Source: Paracoccaceae bacterium
GTDB taxonomy: Bacteria > Pseudomonadota > Alphaproteobacteria > Rhodobacterales > Rhodobacteraceae
Direction: 5' to 3'
DNA: 45,401 nt
Assembly: GCA_026706985.1 (NCBI GenBank)
Contig: JAPOXR010000068.1
Location: forward strand, 1 to 45,401
The notes below the pieces were generated by a model. It saw only the letters and a list, made by a program, of their open reading frames with translations. It had not been told where the DNA came from and made no database searches. The position numbers and the translations under genes are program-made. Of the stretch, positions 42,319-45,401 are shown in pieces (position 1 is the stretch's first letter; every line of letters begins with the position of its first letter).

Positions 42319-42576
42319 TTATTCACTCAGCCCGGCTTCATCATCAATCATATCCTGAAGCCAGTTCTGACCGAAAATGAGAAGCACAAAGATCGCCAAT
42401 GATCCCTGGACAGCAAAATAGTAGCCTAGGGGAAAGCCCAGGAACGAAGCACCGTTCAACCCTATGGCGAACCAGTGCACGACGAAAGCGAAAATGAACC
42501 ACAGGACCAGAACCCAGATTGTCAGGTTTCGGGTCTTGCGCCAATGCTCCGCTCTCTGCTCAGATTTATCAGCCAT
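42319..42576 (-). CDS. DUF4212 symporter small subunit
   Basis: 85 residues from the ATG at 42576, which has AGGAG seven bases before it; the open frame extends to 42606 but lacks that support. Two membrane helices (NLTIWVLVLWFIFAFVVHWF and PLGYYFAVQGSLAIFVLLIF) follow a charged N-terminus with EHWRKTRN, the typical start of this family. These small proteins are always found just upstream of VC_2705-type symporters and are thought to be their small subunit. Confidence 0.92.
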   Translation of the reverse strand: MADKSEQRAEHWRKTRNLTIWVLVLWFIFAFVVHWFAIGLNGASFLGFPLGYYFAVQGSLAIFVLLIFGQNWLQDMIDDEAGLSE

Positions 42577-42728
42577 TTTGTCTCCTGTTTCATGTGGCTG
42601 TGCCATTTAGCAGATACAGCACCAGACAGGACGCTGCCGCTGCTTCAAATGTACATGTCATCATAAATATTACCGCAATCAGTTGCAACAAGGTTTGATT
42701 TTTTGAATCAACTGTGGGCAAATGCGGT

Positions 42729-43373
42729 ATGTTTGATAGGTTGAAAACACTTTTTGTAGTGTTGATGCGGATTTTCCGCATACGTTTTGACAAATCCCCG
42801 ATAAACAGCGTTGAAACGCTGACGGAATTCCTCCAGACCCGCTCCGCCTATGTGGCCCAGACATCGCTTTACGGCTATCTGAAGACCCGTATGGGCAGGA
42901 ATTACGTGTCGATATTCAAGGACGAACGTTTTGCCCCTTCGCTGAACCGGGCGAAATGGATTGTCTACAGTGCCTGCCTGTCCGACCTGACTGTCTATGC
43001 AATTGCCCGGACGGCGCAATCGAAACCGGCCGGTGAGGCGGAGAAACTGGCGGTGCATTGTCACCGGAGCTGCGTTCAACAGACCTTTGTCGGCGAGGTA
43101 GCGGAAGATCTGGCGCCGGTGTCACTCGATGAATTCGCGTCGCGCTCGGAACGCATGCTCTGGGCCAATGCCGGTATCGCTGCGCAGGTCTTCACAAAAA
43201 GTCCGGCCGCGCTGGCGGACAGTTCGCCGGTTTCTGAGGAATTCAAGGAACTGGACCGTGAAATTGTCATGAATTCGGTCCGTTTCCGCTGGAACGATGT
43301 GCGTGATCAGCTGAACCGAAGGCTTGACGGCGAAGCCGTTTGGCAGGATTGGCAGCGCATTGAAGCTGATTGA
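42729..43373 (+). CDS. conserved hypothetical protein
   Basis: About 214 residues from the ATG at 42729 (a GTG at 42714 would add five). No signal peptide; mostly helical. Blocks such as FLQTRSAYVAQTSLYGYLKTRMG and NRAKWIVYSACLSDLTVYAIA look like a conserved alphaproteobacterial protein often seen in single copy, but I know no function. It is divergent from the symporter operon and is followed after 14 bases by the phosphodiesterase gene, so they may be co-transcribed. Confidence 0.75.
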   Translation: MFDRLKTLFVVLMRIFRIRFDKSPINSVETLTEFLQTRSAYVAQTSLYGYLKTRMGRNYVSIFKDERFAPSLNRAKWIVYSACLSDLTVYAIARTAQSKPAGEAEKLAVHCHRSCVQQTFVGEVAEDLAPVSLDEFASRSERMLWANAGIAAQVFTKSPAALADSSPVSEEFKELDREIVMNSVRFRWNDVRDQLNRRLDGEAVWQDWQRIEAD

Positions 43374-43387
43374 GACAGGTAGGGAGC

Positions 43388-44191
43388 ATGCTCAAATTCA
43401 TCGTCATTTCGGACCTGCATATCGTGCCCGAAGGATGTCTTTCCAATGCCATTGATACATCCAAGCGGCTTGCCACCGCGATACAGCATATCAATTCGTT
43501 TCACGACGACGCGGATTTCTGCATCGTAGCCGGTGATCTGACCGACAAGGGTGACATTGAGTCTTTCCGCCGCCTGCAGCCGCAGCTGCAGGGATTGAAT
43601 CTGCCGGTCCATATCACGCTCGGAAACCATGATGACCGTGCGAATTTCCTCGCCGTATTCGACCAGGCCGCCCCCTCCGTCACAGGGTTTCTCGACACTG
43701 TCATCGATTGCGCCGGCCACCGCGTCATTCTGCTGGATACGCTGCACAGCGGACAGCATCCCGGTTGGCTTGAGGATGAGCAGCTGAGCTGGTTGTCGGA
43801 GCGCCTCGCCGAGGCGGAGCGCCTGCCGGTGATCGTGGTGATGCATCATAATATCGCCGATCTGCAGGTGTCGACGGATGTGATCCGGCTGCGCGGCAAC
43901 CGCCGGCTGACCGATGTCCTGCGGACACATGCCGATATCCGCAGCGTGCTCTCCGGCCATGTCCATCTGGCATCATCCGGAATGCTGCACGGCATACCCT
44001 TCTCCACTTGCGCCGGCTGCCACTATAATATCGAGCCGCGGCGACAGGATCCGGAATACCGTGCCCCGCGCCGGGAAGGGCCGGGCCAGTATGCGGTGGT
44101 CTGGTCTGACGCCGAGTCGACTGTGGTATTGCAGGAGGATTTCCACGATCGGCACCAGGTGATGCCGCCGGAATTATTCCGTTGGGCTTGA
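43388..44191 (+). CDS. CpdA-like metallophosphoesterase (cyclic-nucleotide phosphodiesterase)
   Basis: 267 residues from the ATG preceded by AGGGAGC. Calcineurin-like motifs in order: ISDLHIVPEG (D-x-H), AGDLTDKG (GD), LGNHDDRANF (GNHD), VMHHNIA and SGHVHLAS (GHxH), giving the full set of two-metal ligands. The GNHD/HHN pattern and length fit class III cyclic-nucleotide phosphodiesterases (CpdA), though related enzymes hydrolyse other phosphodiesters. Its stop overlaps the start region of the dehydratase gene, so the two are coupled. Confidence 0.85.
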   Translation: MLKFIVISDLHIVPEGCLSNAIDTSKRLATAIQHINSFHDDADFCIVAGDLTDKGDIESFRRLQPQLQGLNLPVHITLGNHDDRANFLAVFDQAAPSVTGFLDTVIDCAGHRVILLDTLHSGQHPGWLEDEQLSWLSERLAEAERLPVIVVMHHNIADLQVSTDVIRLRGNRRLTDVLRTHADIRSVLSGHVHLASSGMLHGIPFSTCAGCHYNIEPRRQDPEYRAPRREGPGQYAVVWSDAESTVVLQEDFHDRHQVMPPELFRWA

Positions 44192-45111
44192 GCGCAGCGG
44201 ATATCCAGGCGGCCGCGGACCGGATCGCCGGGTATCTCAGGCCGACACCGGTGTGCCGGAGTGCCATCATTGACACCATCGCCGGCACCGAATTGGTCTT
44301 CAAATGCGAAGACAGTCAGCCGCCGGGTTCGTTCAAGGTGCGCGGCGCGCTCAATGCGGTATTGAGTCTCGGCCGGCAGGATGCCGGCGTGATCACGCAT
44401 TCTTCGGGCAATCATGGCGCCGCATTGGCCTATGCCGCCGGGATGCGAGGGTTTCCCGCCGTCATCGTCATGCCGGAAGGCGCCCTTGAGACCAAGCGCC
44501 AAGCCGTCGCCAGATTCGGTGGCCAAGTGATCGAGTGCGGGAATTCAGCGGCAGAGCGCGCGAGTGTCACCGAAAGCCTCAGGCGTCGGTCGGGAGCTGA
44601 GTTCATACATCCCTATAATGATTGGAGGGTGATTGCCGGACAGGCAAGCTGCGCCATCGAATTCCTCCACCAGGTCAGCGACCTTGATGCAATCATCGTT
44701 CCTGTCGGCGGCGGTGGATTACTGTCCGGAACCTGTCTCGCCGCAGCCGGGCGCGGCATCCGGGTGTTCGGAGCCGAACCCGAGCAGGCCGGTGATGCCG
44801 CCCGCAGCGTCGAATGCGGCCGCATCATCGCATATGATTCGCCGCAGACGATTGCCGATGGGCTGCGGACACCTCTGCTGGAGAAGACCTGGGAGGTGAT
44901 CGCAGCGCATTCGCCGACCATGCTCACGGTGAGTGAAGCCGGGATACTGGACGCGATGGCGCTGTTCGCACGCCATTCGGGGCGCTCGGTCGAACCGAGT
45001 TCCGCCGTTGCGCTGGCGGCAGTTATCCGGCACCGGGAACAGTTCTCCGACATCAAGACCGGGGTGATCCTCACTGGTGGAAATACCCCGCCGCAATTGA
45101 TCGGTTACTGA
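44188..45111 (+). CDS. threonine/serine dehydratase (PLP-dependent)
   Basis: About 307 residues. PLP Lys in PGSFKVRGALNA, the substrate loop SSGNHGAALAYAA, the phosphate-binding GGGGLLSG and the C-terminal LTGGN define fold-type II threonine ammonia-lyases and serine racemases. It would deaminate threonine or serine to a 2-oxo acid, or racemise serine. There is no ACT regulatory domain, so it is the catabolic or racemase-like form. The TTG at 44188 overlaps the upstream stop (TTGA); a TTG at 44182 is equally possible. Confidence 0.85.
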   Translation: MSAADIQAAADRIAGYLRPTPVCRSAIIDTIAGTELVFKCEDSQPPGSFKVRGALNAVLSLGRQDAGVITHSSGNHGAALAYAAGMRGFPAVIVMPEGALETKRQAVARFGGQVIECGNSAAERASVTESLRRRSGAEFIHPYNDWRVIAGQASCAIEFLHQVSDLDAIIVPVGGGGLLSGTCLAAAGRGIRVFGAEPEQAGDAARSVECGRIIAYDSPQTIADGLRTPLLEKTWEVIAAHSPTMLTVSEAGILDAMALFARHSGRSVEPSSAVALAAVIRHREQFSDIKTGVILTGGNTPPQLIGY

Positions 45112-45170
45112 ACCTCGTATCTGTCAGATCAATCAGAGGCCGTACCGGAGGATCGGGCAGCACGACAGAG

Positions 45171-45356
45171 CTATTCAGGCCGGTTTTTCATCGCGGTCCA
45201 TGCGGCAAATGCTCTCTTGTCCTTGATATCTGATGCTTCCAGTTTCTTAATCGCTCCAACTGCGGCGGCGACCAGATTGAGGACATCGTGCCGCGTGAAT
45301 TTGCTGAAGGGGTCATAGTCCGCCTGGTGCCGTATTTCCTGCAGTAAGAGCTTGAA
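45171..45356 (-). pseudogene. C-terminal remnant of a HEPN-like (UPF0332-type) protein
   Basis: One minus-strand frame encodes 61 residues ending in TAG at 45171: LLLQEIRHQADYDPFSKFTR, then DVLNLVAAAVGAIKKLEASD and IKDKRAFAAWTAMKNRP. The R-x-x-ADYDP...F block followed by AxxAI and DRRAFA-like DKRAFA is the usual C-terminus of small HEPN-type proteins linked to mobile DNA and toxin-antitoxin modules. A stop codon (45357-45359) lies immediately upstream and no start codon is present, so only the tail survives. The remaining window edge (to 45401) is A+T-rich and holds nothing else. Confidence 0.6.
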
Positions 45357-45401
45357 TCATAAGTCATTGATTTAATTATATTATTTGTTTTCATGGCGTT
45401 G

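Noticed and set aside
45188-45394. 68-residue minus-strand frame at the right edge
   Set aside because: The protein-like HEPN tail lies in a different frame of the same strand; this frame shows no family pattern.
1-45401. CRISPR arrays, rRNA genes, intact insertion sequences
   Set aside because: No regularly spaced repeats, rRNA-like sequence or complete transposase with terminal repeats was seen anywhere in the window.

Overview
The window looks like chromosomal DNA of an alphaproteobacterium. The evidence is the gene types (glutaryl-CoA dehydrogenase, DctPQM-type TRAP transporter, DapB, VC_2705-type Na+/solute symporter with its DUF4212 partner, CpdA-like phosphodiesterase) and moderately G+C-rich coding with GTG/TTG starts. 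I cannot name a genus.

Layout. (1) 1-1823: the end of an unidentified frame, a frameshifted HigA antitoxin remnant, and glutaryl-CoA dehydrogenase. (2) 1992-7719: tRNA-Ser(GCU) followed by a 5.7-kb integrated element. The element is bounded by the tRNA 3' end and a 26-bp imperfect copy of it (25/26) at 7694-7719. It carries an AbiEii-like nucleotidyltransferase with a small partner, a decayed tyrosine integrase, and an orphan PilN-type secretin mini-operon. (3) 8267-29485: a large RiPP locus, the main item of interest. (4) 29626-33278: an enolase-superfamily enzyme and a ThDP enzyme, divergent from a GntR/FCD regulator. (5) 33355-38440: galE, dapB and a TRAP transporter operon. (6) 38468-45111: MscS channel, YggT-like protein, symporter pair, a conserved hypothetical, CpdA-like phosphodiesterase and threonine/serine dehydratase. 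A HEPN-type remnant lies at the right edge.

The RiPP locus. A precursor with a nitrile-hydratase-like leader (NHLP) lies at 29210-29485. It ends in ...AIAAG-RCCC, so the predicted core is only about four residues, three of them cysteine. A fused TOMM cyclodehydratase (docking/E1-like part with two CxxC pairs, plus YcaO) at 19568-21862 could turn the cysteines into thiazolines. The three-part NHLM export system (HlyD adaptor, C39-peptidase ABC protein, second ABC protein) at 8267-14285 would cut the leader and export the product. The other genes of the locus are mostly of lipid, terpene or oxygenase type: an AlkB-like di-iron hydroxylase fused to a GlnE-like nucleotidyltransferase module, a cyclopropane-fatty-acid-synthase homologue that has lost three bicarbonate-site residues, an MpaB/rubber-oxygenase (DUF2236) haem protein flanked by two paralogous proteins of unknown family, a geranylgeranyl-reductase-like flavoprotein, an amine-oxidase-like flavoprotein, and an MMPL/RND exporter. 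I infer a small, possibly lipid-modified, cysteine-derived azoline natural product. This combination is not one I recognise from a characterised pathway; the chemistry is inference only.
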